A stretch of 64,000 bases of DNA from Clostridia bacterium (GCA_900767815.1 CAAGAM010000248.1:1-64000); one strand, 5' to 3'; positions 27,054 through 35,783 are shown, numbered from the stretch's first letter. Numbers and translations are program-made. Notes: generated by a model from the sequence alone, not told the origin.

Positions 27054-27761
27054 TTACTTCCTTCGATATATTTTTTCTTTTGTCCCGCATTGCAAAACGT
27101 CGTTTAATCGTTCCGTCGTTTCGCGGGCGCGCGTATCGTCGTATTCCGCGCGTTTAAGCTCGTAACTTACTTTGCCGTCACGGATATCCAGAATTCCGTA
27201 CCTCGCGACGTTCTTTTCGAGAAAATTTCCGAGCGTGCCGAAATTGAGATAATATTTCCCGTCGATTTCGGTAAGCGAACCCGTATGTTCGTGTCCGAAC
27301 AGAAACACGTCGCCTCGTAGCCCTTTGAAAAGTTCCCGCACCTCATCGTCCGTCGGCAGATATTTCATATCCTTAAATCTGCCTTTCGAGGTTGACGGAT
27401 AATGAAACGCGGTTATCGTTACTCCCTCGTCATTTATTTTAAGCATTTTCGGAAGCCCCGCGAGAAATTTTCTCGAAGCCGCGCTTAAAACCCGCTTCGT
27501 CCAACGGAACATTTTAACGCGCGGATCGTTCCCAGTATAGTCCGAAAGGTCGAAATTGGCGAAAAGATCGTGATTGCCTTTAACGCACTCTATATCTCCC
27601 CTCTCCCGTATAAGAGAAACCGTTTCGTCGGGGTAAAATCCGTTGCCGACTATATCGCCGAGGCATATTATTTTATCCGCGTGCAGTTTATCTATTTCGG
27701 AAAGCGCGGCTTTCAGCGCGAAAATGTTGGAATGCACGTCGGTGATAACCGCATATCTCAT
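27054..27761 (-). CDS. Metallophosphoesterase, YfcE/Calcineurin-like
   Basis: This 235-residue protein is a small calcineurin-like phosphoesterase. Metal ligands appear in order as ITDVHSN (DxH), CLGDIVGNG (GDxxG), VKGNHDLF (GNHD), FLFGHEHTGS (GHxH) and NFGTLG. Relatives of this size hydrolyse cyclic nucleotides or simple phosphodiesters; the substrate is unknown. I start it at the ATG at 27761, whose MRYAVITDVHSN fits the family. A longer frame opening at 27824 would run through the perfect promoter just upstream. No ribosome binding site is present and the ATG sits at the predicted transcription start. It heads a three-gene unit with the SGNH hydrolase and rhamnosidase. Confidence 0.92.
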   Translation of the reverse strand: MRYAVITDVHSNIFALKAALSEIDKLHADKIICLGDIVGNGFYPDETVSLIRERGDIECVKGNHDLFANFDLSDYTGNDPRVKMFRWTKRVLSAASRKFLAGLPKMLKINDEGVTITAFHYPSTSKGRFKDMKYLPTDDEVRELFKGLRGDVFLFGHEHTGSLTEIDGKYYLNFGTLGNFLEKNVARYGILDIRDGKVSYELKRAEYDDTRARETTERLNDVLQCGTKEKIYRRK

Positions 27762-27768
27762 GCAAATT

Positions 27769-27797
27769 ATTATACACTTTTTTATTCCGCGTGTCAA
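27769..27797 (-). promoter_or_regulatory. Consensus promoter giving a leaderless transcript
   Basis: On the minus strand TTGACA (27792-27797), exactly 17 bases, and TATAAT (27769-27774) form a perfect vegetative promoter. The ATG begins at 27761, seven bases after the -10, so the mRNA should start at or one base before the A of ATG. Confidence 0.85.
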
Positions 27798-27863
27798 TGT
27801 TACGGGTTTAAAATTATCGCACATTGTACAGAATTTTAAAAAAGAAAAAAGGAGATATAAAAA

Positions 27864-29147
27864 ATGAATCCGTTTAAGGAAAAAGCAAAGAAACCCGAAG
27901 AATTTTTAAGCCCGCTCGAAAAGCTTTACCCGAAGCCTTACGACAAAAACGAGACAAGCCCGTACACGAAAACGAGAATTATCCTCGCATGCGGCGCGGA
28001 ATACGAAGCCAACTGGCATTCGCACCAGACCATGCGTCGTTTAAGCGACACGGAAATCCGCCGCTCGCTTTCGCTCGTCCGCTTCCTTGAAAAACAGCAA
28101 CAGCAATATCTTGCTCAATTGAAGCCCGTGAGCGAGTCTATTCTCGAAACTACGATAGCTTACGAACAGCTCGCCGTCGATCTCACCGCGGGCATGGCTA
28201 AGCGAGAAAAGAATTTCAACGTTAAAAAAGCTCTCGACTTCGCCCTTTTAGAAGATTTCGACCATTTGTATCGCTATGCCGACCTTCTCGAAGCAGATTA
28301 CGGAATTCATGCGGAAAAACTCGTCGGGAAATACACCGAGATTATGCCGGGCAGACCCACCGTAGCTCACCACCGCCACCCGCTCGACAATGTGAAAAAC
28401 AGCATTTCGGCAAAGAAAAACGATATTCAGACGGTTTTGAACACGATGATAATAACCGCCGCCGAACAGCAGACGATGAATTTTTACATGAACGTCGGCG
28501 CGCACTATCAGACCGAAGGCGGAAAGCGACTTTACGAGGAAATCTGCCTTGTCGAAGAAGAACACGTCACGCAGTACGGCTCGCTTATCGACCCCTCGCC
28601 CGACCCGTTCGAATGCTGTTTGTTGCACGAATACACCGAGTGTTACGTCTACTGGTCGAACTACATGACGGAGACGGACGAGAGGTTGAAAAAGATTTGG
28701 GAATTTCAGTTTGAAAACGAACTTTCGCACCTTCACGCCGCGCTTAAGCTTTTGAAGAAATTCGATAAAAAGGACTATGAGGATGTTATCCCGAACCCGG
28801 AATTCCCGAAGCCGTTAGAACTTAAAGAAAACATCGATTACGTTCGGAATATACTTTCCACAACCGTTCAATACACGGGAAAACTTGCCGATTATCGACC
28901 TATAGGCGCACTTCCCGAGGACGACAGGTACTTTGTTTACAACGCGATGTTCAATTCTCCGATAAAGGACGTACCCTCGCACAAGGTGATTACGGACTAC
29001 ATCGCAAAGCACGGCAAAGATTATCGTTTCGAAGTTTCGGAAAACCCGATTCCCGCCCTGACAAAAAGAAACATCGACGATATAGAAGTGGGAATAGTCC
29101 CCTCCTCGGTAAAACCCTCCAAAAACGACGGCTTCAAGCCGTTATAA
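27864..29147 (+). CDS. Ferritin-like (putative di-iron) protein of unknown function
   Basis: I do not recognise a named family for this 427-residue protein. The middle (about 125-320) is helical and has spaced acid/histidine pairs like those of ferritin-like di-iron proteins: FALLEDFDHLYRYADLLE, TAAEQQTMNFYMNVGAHY, EEICLVEEEHVTQYGSLID, CLLHEYTECYVYW and FENELSHLHAALKLLKK. Four Glu-rich helices with two ExxH motifs are what such a site needs, but the fold is inferred. The N-terminus ends in a conserved-looking ACGAEYEANWHSHQTMRR, and the C-terminus is proline-rich. There is no signal peptide. GGAG precedes the ATG. It stands alone between a divergent promoter and a terminator, and could serve iron or oxygen defence in an anaerobe. 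Confidence 0.7.
   Translation: MNPFKEKAKKPEEFLSPLEKLYPKPYDKNETSPYTKTRIILACGAEYEANWHSHQTMRRLSDTEIRRSLSLVRFLEKQQQQYLAQLKPVSESILETTIAYEQLAVDLTAGMAKREKNFNVKKALDFALLEDFDHLYRYADLLEADYGIHAEKLVGKYTEIMPGRPTVAHHRHPLDNVKNSISAKKNDIQTVLNTMIITAAEQQTMNFYMNVGAHYQTEGGKRLYEEICLVEEEHVTQYGSLIDPSPDPFECCLLHEYTECYVYWSNYMTETDERLKKIWEFQFENELSHLHAALKLLKKFDKKDYEDVIPNPEFPKPLELKENIDYVRNILSTTVQYTGKLADYRPIGALPEDDRYFVYNAMFNSPIKDVPSHKVITDYIAKHGKDYRFEVSENPIPALTKRNIDDIEVGIVPSSVKPSKNDGFKPL
28887..28905 (-). repeat. Dispersed motif site 8
   Basis: The minus strand reads CTATAGGTCGATAATCGGC, two bases from the consensus. It lies in the ferritin-like gene, antisense, where the coding strand reads ADYRPIG. Confidence 0.55.
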
Positions 29148-29164
29148 ATTATGCCATAAAAATT

Positions 29165-29202
29165 GCGCCGCAAGTGTCAAATCGTTTTGCACTTGCGGCG
29201 CG
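29165..29202. terminator. Bidirectional terminator between the ferritin-like gene and the RluA-family gene
   Basis: GCGCCGCAAGTG and CACTTGCGGCGC form a 12-bp stem around a 14-base loop. The minus strand has AATTTTTA after it, and the plus strand has only GTTTAA, so it is stronger for the minus-strand operon. An imperfect pair of about 18-base repeats follows at 29203-29240. Confidence 0.8.
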
Positions 29203-29245
29203 TTTAATATCAGATTATACTTTTAATATCGGATTTTACAGATAA

Positions 29246-29965
29246 TTACAGCTCTATGGAAACGGTTTTTTCGGTGTCGAAATACTTCCATGGGAGGATG
29301 TCTGCGGGGGGTTGAATTTTGAAACACATTCTTTCTTTTGAAACGGGGTGAGTGAACGAAAGAGAGACCGCCCAGAGCGCGAGCTTGCCTTTTTTCGCCT
29401 TTTCGCCGCCGTAACGCATGTCGCCGTAAACGGGAGTGCCGATGTTCGCCATCTGCACCCTTATCTGATGACTTCTGCCCGTGTGAAGCTTGACGAGCGC
29501 GAGCGATAAGCCGTTTTTCTCCTCTAAAATATTATATTCGAGTTCGGCGAACTTCGCGCCTTCCGTGCCTTGCGGACAAACGTAAACCATGTTGTTTATC
29601 GGGTTTTTCTTGAGGTAATTGGTAAGCGTTGCGTCCTTTTCCCTCGGCGTTCCCGTTAAAACAGCGGCGTATTTCTTCTCGAAATCGCCAGTTTTCATCT
29701 GCTCGGAAAGCCTTGCCGCCGCCTTTGAACTCTTTGCGTATACCATAACTCCGCCGGTAGGACGATCGAGCCTGTGAACAAGCCCTACATATACGTTGCC
29801 CTGCTTGTTCTCCCTTTCCTTTATATGCTCCTTTATGACGGTGAGCATGTCTTTATCCTTTGTCTCGTCCTCGCATGACGGTACGTTTTGCGGCTTTAAA
29901 ACTACTATTACGTGATTATCCTCATATAAAACTATAAGGTCTTCCTTTTGCATTTGTTCGGTCAT
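29246..29965 (-). CDS. RluA-family pseudouridine synthase
   Basis: This 239-residue enzyme isomerises uridine to pseudouridine in rRNA or tRNA. The catalytic aspartate lies in VGLVHRLDRPTGGVMVYAK near residue 70. Other family segments are LYEDNHVIVVLKPQNVPSCE at the start and VKLHTGRSHQIRVQMANIG with PVYGDMRYG near the end. It lacks the N-terminal S4 domain of longer RluD proteins, so its target site cannot be named. AAGGAG precedes the ATG. It lies 94 bases after an rRNA methyltransferase gene on the same strand, so the two RNA-modification genes probably share the ileS transcript. Confidence 0.94.
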   Translation of the reverse strand: MTEQMQKEDLIVLYEDNHVIVVLKPQNVPSCEDETKDKDMLTVIKEHIKERENKQGNVYVGLVHRLDRPTGGVMVYAKSSKAAARLSEQMKTGDFEKKYAAVLTGTPREKDATLTNYLKKNPINNMVYVCPQGTEGAKFAELEYNILEEKNGLSLALVKLHTGRSHQIRVQMANIGTPVYGDMRYGGEKAKKGKLALWAVSLSFTHPVSKERMCFKIQPPADILPWKYFDTEKTVSIEL

Positions 29966-30059
29966 ATCCCGACTCCTTTGTTTCCTTTAACTATATCCGC
30001 GCGCCTTAAAAGCCGCAACGTTTACGGGCGACAAAACCGCCCGATTTCTCTTAAAAATA

Positions 30060-30929
30060 TTATTTTCCGTTCCCGACGAAAAGCCCGCTCGCACCGCAAG
30101 GAAGGTCTATACCCTCCTCGGTTTTTATGCCGACTTCGTAAGCTTCCACTTCACCCGGAAATTTACTCCCGACGGTAAGCGTCAGTATGTTTTTCAAAAC
30201 CATGGGCTGAAGCCCCGTGGTGTAACTGTTTATCAGAAAGAACAGCGGATTATCCGACAAAACTTCCGTGCAAAGCTCGACGAGCGGATAAAGCTCGCTT
30301 TCGATTTTCCACATTTCGCCGTTAGGTCCTCTGCCGTAACTCGGCGGGTCCATGATGATCACGTCGTACTTTCTGCCTCTTCTTATCTCTCTTTGAACGA
30401 ACTTTTTGCAGTCGTCTATGATGAATCTTACGGGTTTGTCTTTAAGCCCCGAAAGACGGACGTTTTCGCCCGCGCGTTCCACCATGCCTTTGCTCGCGTC
30501 CACATGGCAGACGCTCGCTCCCGCGGCTAAGCACGCCACGGTCGCGCCGCCCGTGTACGCAAACAAATTAAGCACGTTCACGGGTCTGCCCGCGTTCGAG
30601 ATAAGCTCGCGCATTCTGTCCCAATTGACGGCCTGCTCGGGAAAAAGCCCCGTGTGCTTGAAGCCCATGGGCTTAACCAAAAAATTCAGGTCGCCATAAG
30701 AAACAGTCCATTCCTGAGGCATTTTTTTGAGGATTTTCCAGCCCCCGCCGCCGCTTTCGCTACGGTTATATATCGCGTTAAGCGACTTATAGGCGGACAT
30801 TTGTATTCTTTCCGGCCAAATAACCTGCGGGTCGGGGCGAAGGAGATACACGTCGTTCCAACGCTCGAGTTTCATTCCGTCGCCCGTGGCGATTATGGAA
30901 TAATCTTTCCACTTATCGGCAATTCTCAT
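30060..30929 (-). CDS. Class I SAM-dependent rRNA methyltransferase, RlmI-like
   Basis: This 289-residue protein has an N-terminal segment without a PUA domain and a C-terminal Rossmann methyltransferase. SAM-binding motif I is VLNLFAYTGGATVACLAAGA near residue 120, the acidic strand is VCHVDASKGMVERA, and the catalytic motif IV is DVIIMDPPSYGRGPNGEMW. The DPPSY signature and the FPEQAVNWDRMREL segment place it near RlmI/RlmL-type enzymes that methylate cytosine or guanine in 23S rRNA. The exact base is unknown. The start overlaps the ileS stop by four bases (ATGA), so it is coupled to ileS. Confidence 0.92.
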   Translation of the reverse strand: MRIADKWKDYSIIATGDGMKLERWNDVYLLRPDPQVIWPERIQMSAYKSLNAIYNRSESGGGGWKILKKMPQEWTVSYGDLNFLVKPMGFKHTGLFPEQAVNWDRMRELISNAGRPVNVLNLFAYTGGATVACLAAGASVCHVDASKGMVERAGENVRLSGLKDKPVRFIIDDCKKFVQREIRRGRKYDVIIMDPPSYGRGPNGEMWKIESELYPLVELCTEVLSDNPLFFLINSYTTGLQPMVLKNILTLTVGSKFPGEVEAYEVGIKTEEGIDLPCGASGLFVGNGK

Positions 30930-33900
30930 ACCTTTTTAACGCCGAGCGTAACGCTCTCTCCGTTTATATCGAAATCTTTAACGTAACCGTCGGGAGTCGT
31001 AGTGATTTCTTCCGCGAGTACGTCGGACTTTATCTCGTCCGCCATTTCTTTAAGAACTCTTCCCGAAACGCCTTCCGCCTTGTAGCCTAAAACAATTCTG
31101 TCGGTAACTTCGAAGCCCGCTTCCTTTCTCATGTTCTGAATACGGGAAACGAGTTCTCTCACCGCGCCCTCGAGCATAAGCTCTTCGGAAATATGAACGT
31201 CAAGAACTACGGTAAGACCGTCCGAACTTTCGGAAACGTAACCTTCTGCCGATTCGGACGAAATAAGCAAATCGTCGAGAGCGAATTCGACGTCCGTTCC
31301 GTCGAGATTGACCTTGTAGGTTTTGCCCGCTTTTACGCATGCGACCACTTCCGCGGCATTGCACGTATCGAGGAAGTTTCTGATCGCGCCGATGGCTTTG
31401 CCGTATTTCGGTCCTAACGTCTTGAGCTGAGGTTTGAGCTTGTAGGAAACGAATTTCGACGCGTCGTGCAGAATTTCGAATTCCTTTATGTTAAGCTCGT
31501 CTTTGGCGATAGTCAGAAGACCTTCGGAAAGATTTACCTTTCTGTCCGTTGCGATGTAAAGCTTTTTAAGCGGCTGACGGTTTTTGATGTTGCTTCCGTT
31601 TCTCGCCGCTCTGCCGAGCGCGACTATCTCCAAAACGTCTTCCATGCCCTTTTCGAGTTCTGCGTCCACAAAACTTTCGTCGCACACGGGGAAAGAACAG
31701 AGATGAACGGATATAGGTTCGTCTTTGAAGAATGCGGGAACAAGGTTATTGTACATGCTTTCCGCCATGAACGGAACGTAAGGCGCGATAACTTTGGACA
31801 AAGTTACAAGCACGGTGTAAAGCGTGGTGTAAGCCGCCGCCTTGTCTTCCGTCATTTCCTTGCCCCAGTATCTCTCTCTGCCGCGGCGGACGTACCAGTT
31901 GGAAAGTTCGTCCACATAGTCCTGAATATATCTTGCCGTTTCAAACGTCTTATATTCCGCAAGACCTTCGTCTACGGTTTTCACGAGCGTATTGAGCTTT
32001 GAAAGCGCCCATTTATCCATGAGCGACAATTTGCATTTTTTAAGGTCGTACTTCGACGGGTCGTATTTATCTATATCGGCGTACAGCACGAAGAAGGCAT
32101 AGGTGTTCCAGAGCGTACCCATGAACTTGCGCTGACCTTCCGAAACGGCTTCCGCGGAAAATCTCGAAGGAAGCCACGGCGCGCTGCCCGTGTAGAAATA
32201 CCATCTTACGGCGTCCGCGCCCTGCTTATCGAGAACAGACCACGGATCGACGACGTTGCCTATATGTTTCGACATCTTTATGCCGTTTTTATCGTTAACG
32301 TGTCCTAAAACTATACAGTTTTTAAACGGCGCCTTTCCGAAAAGAAGGGTGGAAATGGTGAGAAGGGTGTAAAACCAACCTCTCGTCTGATCGACCGCTT
32401 CGGAGATGAAATCCGCGGGAAAATGCTTTTTGAAAAGATCCTCGTTTTCAAACGGATAATGATACTGAGCAAACGGCATCGAACCCGAATCGAACCAACA
32501 GTCGATAACCTCCTTAACTCTCTTCATCTTTCCGCCGCACTTTTTACATTTGCAGGTAGGCGCGTCGATATACGGACGGTGAAGCTCTATATCTCCATCT
32601 ATATTGCACATTTCTTTGAGTTCCTTTTTAGAACCCATAACGTGAATTTCGCCGCAATCCTCGCAAACCCAGATGGGAAGAGGAGTTCCCCAATATCTCT
32701 CGCGGGAAAGACCCCAGTCGATAACGTTCTCGAGGAAGTTGCCCATTCTGCCCGTACCTATCGTTTCGGGCATCCAGTTAACGGTTTTGTTGGAAGCGAT
32801 GAGCTGATCTTTTATCGCCGTAGTCTTGATGAACCAGCTCGATCTTGCGTAGTACAAAAGCGGCGTGTTACATCTCCAGCAGAAAGGATAACTATGTTCG
32901 AAAAGCACGTCTTTGAAAAGCTTGCCCTCGATTTTAAGATCCTTTATGATAAGTTTGTCCGCGTCTTTGACGAACATTCCTTTATACGGCTCCACGGCGT
33001 CGATAAATCTGCCCCTGTCGTTGACCATCTGAACAAACGGAAGTTTATATTTTCTGCCGACGTTCGCGTCGTCCTCGCCGAACGCGGGCGCGATGTGGAC
33101 TATACCCGTTCCGTCGGTAAGAGTTACATAGCTGTCGTTGGTAACGTAAAACGCCTTTTCTTTAAACGTGCCGACGGCATAGGGGAACATCGGTTCGTAT
33201 TCGACGTACTCGTATTCGGAACCTTTCTTTCTCGAAATAATCTCGTAATCCTCGAAAAGGGACGGCACGAGAGCTTCCGCCAGAATATAACGCTCGCCGT
33301 CGGATTCGATTTCGACGTAATCGTATTCGGCGTTCATGCAGAGCGCGACGTTTGAAGGAAGAGTCCAGGGCGTGGTCGTCCACACAAGAAAATAGGTATT
33401 TTCTCTGCCCTTTACCTTGAATTTTACGTAAACGGACTTCTCCTTTACGTCTTTATATCCTTGCGCCACTTCGTGCGACGAAAGAGCCGTTCCGCAACGG
33501 GGACAATAAGGAACGATTTTATAGCCCTTGTATAAAAGCCCTTTTTCGGAAATGGTTTTAAGCGCCCACCAAACCGATTCGATATAATCGTCGTGATAAG
33601 TTACGTAAGGGTGTTCCATATCCACCCAGTAACCGAGACGATCGCTCATCTTCTTCCATTCGTCGGTATATTTCCAGACCGACTGCTTGCATTCCTTTAT
33701 GAACGGCTCGATACCGTATTTTTCGATATCCTGCTTGCCGTCAAGCCCGAGTTTCTTCTCTATCTCGAGTTCTACGGGAAGACCGTGCGTATCCCAGCCC
33801 GCCTTTCTTAAAACGTGCTTGCCTTTCATCGTCTGATATCTCGGAATGATATCTTTCATTACTCTCGTTAAAACGTGACCGATATGCGGCTTTCCGTTAG

Positions 33901-34048
33901 CCGTCGGCGGTCCGTCGTAAAAAGTAAATTCGGGATGTCCTTCGTTTTTCTTTATGCTTTGTTCGAAAACCTTGTTTTCGTTCCAGAAATCGAGAACCTT
34001 CTGTTCACGATCGAGGAAATTGAGCGAAGCGTCAACTTTTTTATACAT
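30926..34048 (-). CDS. ileS: Isoleucyl-tRNA synthetase, long (type 2-like) form
   Basis: This 1040-residue class I synthetase charges tRNA-Ile. HIGH appears as GKPHIGH near residue 50, the editing domain follows (WTTTPWTLPSNVALC, then GTGIVHIAPAFGEDD), and KMSKS appears as KMSKHIGNVVDPW. The final serine is replaced by histidine, a form I recall from clostridial IleRS. The length and internal CEDCGEIHVMG with CKCKKCGGKMKR fit the longer type 2 class, some members of which resist mupirocin. I start at the ATG at 34048 with GGAGGAG just upstream. A longer frame adds 16 residues that do not look like IleRS. It heads a unit with the methyltransferase and pseudouridine synthase. Confidence 0.97.
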   Translation of the reverse strand: MYKKVDASLNFLDREQKVLDFWNENKVFEQSIKKNEGHPEFTFYDGPPTANGKPHIGHVLTRVMKDIIPRYQTMKGKHVLRKAGWDTHGLPVELEIEKKLGLDGKQDIEKYGIEPFIKECKQSVWKYTDEWKKMSDRLGYWVDMEHPYVTYHDDYIESVWWALKTISEKGLLYKGYKIVPYCPRCGTALSSHEVAQGYKDVKEKSVYVKFKVKGRENTYFLVWTTTPWTLPSNVALCMNAEYDYVEIESDGERYILAEALVPSLFEDYEIISRKKGSEYEYVEYEPMFPYAVGTFKEKAFYVTNDSYVTLTDGTGIVHIAPAFGEDDANVGRKYKLPFVQMVNDRGRFIDAVEPYKGMFVKDADKLIIKDLKIEGKLFKDVLFEHSYPFCWRCNTPLLYYARSSWFIKTTAIKDQLIASNKTVNWMPETIGTGRMGNFLENVIDWGLSRERYWGTPLPIWVCEDCGEIHVMGSKKELKEMCNIDGDIELHRPYIDAPTCKCKKCGGKMKRVKEVIDCWFDSGSMPFAQYHYPFENEDLFKKHFPADFISEAVDQTRGWFYTLLTISTLLFGKAPFKNCIVLGHVNDKNGIKMSKHIGNVVDPWSVLDKQGADAVRWYFYTGSAPWLPSRFSAEAVSEGQRKFMGTLWNTYAFFVLYADIDKYDPSKYDLKKCKLSLMDKWALSKLNTLVKTVDEGLAEYKTFETARYIQDYVDELSNWYVRRGRERYWGKEMTEDKAAAYTTLYTVLVTLSKVIAPYVPFMAESMYNNLVPAFFKDEPISVHLCSFPVCDESFVDAELEKGMEDVLEIVALGRAARNGSNIKNRQPLKKLYIATDRKVNLSEGLLTIAKDELNIKEFEILHDASKFVSYKLKPQLKTLGPKYGKAIGAIRNFLDTCNAAEVVACVKAGKTYKVNLDGTDVEFALDDLLISSESAEGYVSESSDGLTVVLDVHISEELMLEGAVRELVSRIQNMRKEAGFEVTDRIVLGYKAEGVSGRVLKEMADEIKSDVLAEEITTTPDGYVKDFDINGESVTLGVKKV

Positions 34049-34093
34049 AACTCCTCCGAATGCGCTTTTCGCGCTTGCAATTCTCAGGTAAAC

Positions 34094-34187
34094 CACGGCA
34101 AGTTTTCCGTCGCACGCGCGGAAAAACGAAAACTTCTCTTGCCGTGAAAATTATATATATAATAACAAATATTTTTAATAAAGTAAA
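34094..34187 (-). promoter_or_regulatory. ileS promoter and leader hairpin
   Basis: On the minus strand TTTACT (34182-34187), 17 bases and TATTAT (34159-34164) form a moderate promoter. The leader then folds into a long hairpin with CACGGCAAG (34138-34146) pairing with CTTGCCGTG (34094-34102), and an inner GTTTTC/GAAAAC extension after a small bulge. No T-box sequence is present. Confidence 0.5.
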
Positions 34188-34300
34188 GGATTTTGAAGCT
34201 TTCGGCAGTTTTTAACGAGGATTTTTATCCGGAAATTTCGCGGCGCAAAGCCGCGCGGGCGATTTTCGACAATTATTTTTTTATTACTCACATAAAACCC

Positions 34301-34329
34301 TTGCTTTTTTTTGAAATTTGGGGTAAAAT
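34301..34329 (+). promoter_or_regulatory. Promoter of the SRP RNA gene
   Basis: TTGCTT (34301-34306), a 17-base spacer and TAAAAT (34324-34329) precede the RNA 5' end (34335) by five bases. Confidence 0.85.
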
Positions 34330-34334
34330 GATTA

Positions 34335-34602
34335 CACTGCGCTGAGCGGGGAGATAGCGGTGCCCTGAACTTGCAATCCGCTACAGCAAGGCTGATCGTT
34401 CCCCCCGGCTTGTCGTATGGTTGGCTGCGTGCGGTAAGGCGTGATGATTTCAAGGTCTTATGCAACGCAAAGCCGCGAACCGCGTCAGGATAGGGATATA
34501 GCAGCGCTAAACGGTCAATTGCGTGTGCCATGAGGTTGCTTTGAAGGAGCGACCTGCCGCATTACCGCTTCGGTTCGGCTTGTCAAAGGGAATTGCGCAG
34601 TG
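34335..34602 (+). ncRNA. ffs: Signal recognition particle RNA, large Bacillus type
   Basis: This 268-base RNA forms the scaffold of the signal recognition particle that binds Ffh and targets ribosomes to the membrane. The 5' and 3' ends pair (CACTGCGC with GCGCAGTG). The 5' part contains GCGGGGAGATAGCGGTGCCC followed by TGCAATCCGCT, matching the Alu domain of B. subtilis scRNA. Domain IV reads CAGG-ATA-GGGA-TAT-AGCAG, the conserved Ffh-binding internal loop under a GNRA tetraloop, here GGGA rather than the common GGAA. Length, closing stem, promoter and terminator all agree. Confidence 0.95.
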
Positions 34603-34614
34603 AAAAGAAGATTG

Positions 34615-34648
34615 AGCCGACAAAAAAGTTTGTCGGCTTTATTTTTTT
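34615..34648 (+). terminator. Terminator of the SRP RNA gene
   Basis: AGCCGACAAA (34615-34624) and TTTGTCGGCT (34629-34638) form the stem, followed by TTATTTTTTT. Confidence 0.9.
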
Positions 34649-34677
34649 AATTCGGTTTTATTTTTCGCGAGGGATAT

Positions 34678-35343
34678 ATGACGGATATCGAAAAAAACTT
34701 AAAAGAGATTTTCGGCGAAATATCCGCAGGAAACAATCTCGGAGAAAAAATTACTCTGCTCGGAGCGACGAAGTTTGTGGACGCAAGCCGCGTAAACGAA
34801 GCGATTTCGGCGGGGCTTACGACGATAGGCGAAAACCACGCGCAGGAATTTCGGGACAAGCTTCCCTTTTATCTTCCCTGCGAAAAACATTTCATCGGCA
34901 CTCTTCAGAAAAACAAGCTTAAATACGTCGTCGGGAAAGCCGACGTTATAGATTCGGTTGCGTCTGTTGATCTTGCAAATGCGATAGATAGTAAAGCCGA
35001 AGCTTCGGGGATAACTCAAAAAGTGATGCTCGAGATCAACGCGGGCGACGAATCAAGCAAGACGGGAACGCCGATCGAAAGCGCAAAACCCCTCTATAAG
35101 TCGATTATCGGCTTAAAACACTTAAAATTAGTCGGCGTTATGGCAATGCTTCCCGCGGGCAAAAACGAGGAAGAACTCGCCGCGCTTTGCCAAAACTTAC
35201 GCGCATTTTACGACGAGATAAGAAAGGAAACGCCGAGCGTAAACACCCTTTCCGTCGGCATGAGCGGGGATTATAAGATAGCGATTAAAAACGGAAGCAA
35301 CATGATAAGGCTCGGGCGCGCCATATTCGGCGAAAGAGCCTAA
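34678..35343 (+). CDS. YggS-family pyridoxal-phosphate homeostasis protein
   Basis: This 221-residue protein belongs to the YggS/PROSC family, which binds pyridoxal 5'-phosphate on a TIM barrel and buffers vitamin B6 and amino-acid pools without known catalysis. The PLP lysine is in TLLGATKFVDASRV near residue 30. Other family segments are GLTTIGENHAQEF, HFIGTLQKNKLKYVV (HxIGxLQxNK), VGVMAMLP and SVGMSGDYKIAIKNGSNMIR with the terminal LGRAIFG. GAGGGAT precedes the ATG. It sits directly before sepF, the same order as ylmE-ylmF in the Bacillus division cluster, which supports both calls. Confidence 0.96.
   Translation: MTDIEKNLKEIFGEISAGNNLGEKITLLGATKFVDASRVNEAISAGLTTIGENHAQEFRDKLPFYLPCEKHFIGTLQKNKLKYVVGKADVIDSVASVDLANAIDSKAEASGITQKVMLEINAGDESSKTGTPIESAKPLYKSIIGLKHLKLVGVMAMLPAGKNEEELAALCQNLRAFYDEIRKETPSVNTLSVGMSGDYKIAIKNGSNMIRLGRAIFGERA
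35094..35112 (+). repeat. Dispersed motif site 9, full consensus match
   Basis: CTATAAGTCGATTATCGGC equals the consensus. It lies in the YggS-family gene in sense orientation and encodes LYKSIIGL. The following CTT extends a near-palindrome AAGTCGAT-T-ATCGGCTT. Confidence 0.7.
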
Positions 35344-35408
35344 ACAACAAGCGAGCTTAAACGGCGAAAAAATTTAAACAAAAAAATTATTTAACGGGAG
35401 GATAGAAA

Positions 35409-35735
35409 ATGGGAATATTCGAGTTCGTGACAAAAGGAAACAAAAAACAAAGCGGAACGAAAACTCAGACCGCAAAAAGACAAACAAAACCAAACGACTA
35501 TTCGGGAAGCGGCTCAATTATGCGCTGCACGCCTAAATCGTTCGACGACGTTGCGTCCTGCATAGATAAACTCATGGACGGCAACCCCGTTATCGTAGAC
35601 GTTTCGGCTGTAAGTACGGCTACGGCGCAACGTGTTATCGACCTTATGTCGGGTGCGATTTACGCAATCGACGGAAACATGGGCGAGCTTTCGAAAGACG
35701 TTTACGTTTTCACCCCGCGCGGAATGAAAGCTTGA
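35409..35735 (+). CDS. sepF: Cell division protein SepF
   Basis: SepF polymerises at the septum and anchors FtsZ to the membrane in Firmicutes, Actinobacteria and cyanobacteria. The 108 residues start with the membrane-binding amphipathic MGIFEFVTKG and a basic, Gln/Lys-rich linker. The C-terminal SepF domain (about 38-106) has the typical CTPKSFDDVASCIDKLMDGN, PVIVDVSAVSTATAQRVIDL and SGAIYAIDGNMGELSKDVY. It is shorter than the B. subtilis protein, mainly in the linker. GGGAGGA precedes the ATG. It follows the YggS gene by 65 bases and a terminator comes after, so the two form a small division-linked unit. Confidence 0.96.
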   Translation: MGIFEFVTKGNKKQSGTKTQTAKRQTKPNDYSGSGSIMRCTPKSFDDVASCIDKLMDGNPVIVDVSAVSTATAQRVIDLMSGAIYAIDGNMGELSKDVYVFTPRGMKA

Positions 35736-35754
35736 AATCATATATCATATAATG

Positions 35755-35783
35755 AGGAAGGACGTAGTTGCCTTCCTTTTTTT
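35755..35783 (+). terminator. Terminator after sepF
   Basis: AGGAAGG (35755-35761) and CCTTCCT (35771-35777) flank a 9-base loop and are followed by a run of six T residues. Confidence 0.85.

Noticed and set aside
34049..34334. A T-box for ileS
   Set aside because: The leader has a long hairpin but no T-box core sequence or stem I motifs.
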